From contig JAPYMA010002210.1 in the NCBI GenBank assembly GCA_035041965.1, positions 62,001 through 126,000 on the forward strand: a stretch of 64,000 nt of DNA, written 5' to 3'. This DNA is from Anisakis pegreffii. Lineage: Eukaryota; Nematoda; Chromadorea; Rhabditida; Anisakidae. Numbering within the stretch: position 1 is the stretch's first letter; every line of letters starts with the position of its first letter. Shown piece after piece: positions 63,394 to 64,000 of the stretch. A program made the position numbers and the translations under genes. The notes under the pieces are model-generated. The model was not told the DNA's origin. It was given only the letters and a program-made list of their open reading frames with translations, and made no database searches.

Positions 63394-64000
63394 TAGGGTT
63401 TGCACGGGATCTCGGCATCCCGGGATTACACTTCTGATCCCGATCCCAGGATTCAAGTTTTGAAAAATCCTGGGATTCCGGGATTTGACAAAACAGGTCA
63501 ACTTGTGTGAATTTTAATAGTATGCTCATCTTGAAGCAAGCCTTAATTATTCCTATCTAATTTATATGCAGTTATCTTTGCTGTTTGCCCTCTATCATTC
63601 ATGTTCAGCTAAGGAAACCGACGCAGTTCGGACGAATGACATGATCAACGACGGCTCGATGAACTTTTACGCAACATTTCATTGAATATTCAATTAATTA
63701 TTCTGCTCTTCATTGGTTTATATCACGCTCATCTGGATGCATTTCTATGTAATAGACTAACAGAGATAATCACATTTTCTAATAAGAACCAAGAGCAACA
63801 AAATTCAACGAAATAATGCGATTTTTCGGCTTCAATATTCCATTTGTTAATTAAACTGCATGTTCTAAAGACTGCAATTCTTTTTAATTCGCTATTTAGA
63901 AACGTTTTTATCCGATCGAAATGTACATAAATTCTCACTGAGTTCACTCATAGTGAGAATTCATTGCCAAAGTGAGCAAAGTTGTTCCATTCAAAAGGAT
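63394..64000. mobile_element. Second copy of the 42-kb hAT-type transposon, cut by the window end
   Basis: Begins TAGGGTTTGCACGGGAT in the same orientation as the copy at 41924 and follows it to base 64000 with scattered substitutions. Its subterminal CCCGGGATT words are better preserved than in the first copy. The right end and target duplication lie outside the window. Confidence 0.85.

Noticed and set aside
1..64000. CRISPR arrays, operon-style bacterial genes, rRNA and organellar genes
   Set aside because: Looked for and not seen; gene structure is eukaryotic throughout.

Overview
The window is animal DNA, most likely from a parasitic nematode (I favour a clade III/spirurid-type worm, from long introns, about 36% GC and the gene set; this is inference). 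No bacterial, viral or organellar genes were seen. Coding capacity is split into many short exons. I rebuilt four multi-exon genes by joining reading frames across GT-AG boundaries (plus one GC-AG) and checking that the phase agreed at each join.

Layout. (1) 2,569-12,448 (+): a discoidin domain receptor tyrosine kinase, with a possible signal-peptide exon at 21-105. (2) 13,752-16,137 (-): a GT31 glycosyltransferase of the brainiac/BRE-5 type, facing gene 1 tail to tail. (3) 21,983-29,675 (-): an 18-exon BTB-BACK-kelch protein closest to IVNS1ABP, with an N-terminal extension, an insert in the BTB domain and an acidic C-terminal tail. (4) 29,676-53,600: 24 kb with no complete gene. It holds a 620-bp-arm inverted repeat, a hAT-type transposon with intact 8-bp target duplication, a near-perfect 69-bp palindrome, a decayed transposon-like gene, and a few orphan exon-like frames. 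(5) 53,601-59,309 (-): a secreted dermatopontin-like protein with a long acidic Ser/Thr-rich C-terminal half; a 1.5-kb hAT (Charlie-like) element sits in its intron 2. (6) 59,310-64,000: coding-like frames on the + strand that I could not resolve, and the start of a second copy of the 42-kb hAT element.

Common themes are inference only: three of the four genes act at the cell surface or matrix (collagen receptor kinase, glycolipid-modifying Golgi enzyme, secreted matrix protein), but nothing shows co-regulation. Nematode operon spacing is not seen. Candidate trans-splice acceptors lie just upstream of the start codons of genes 2 and 5. Exon borders are manual predictions; the weakest joins are flagged in the entries.
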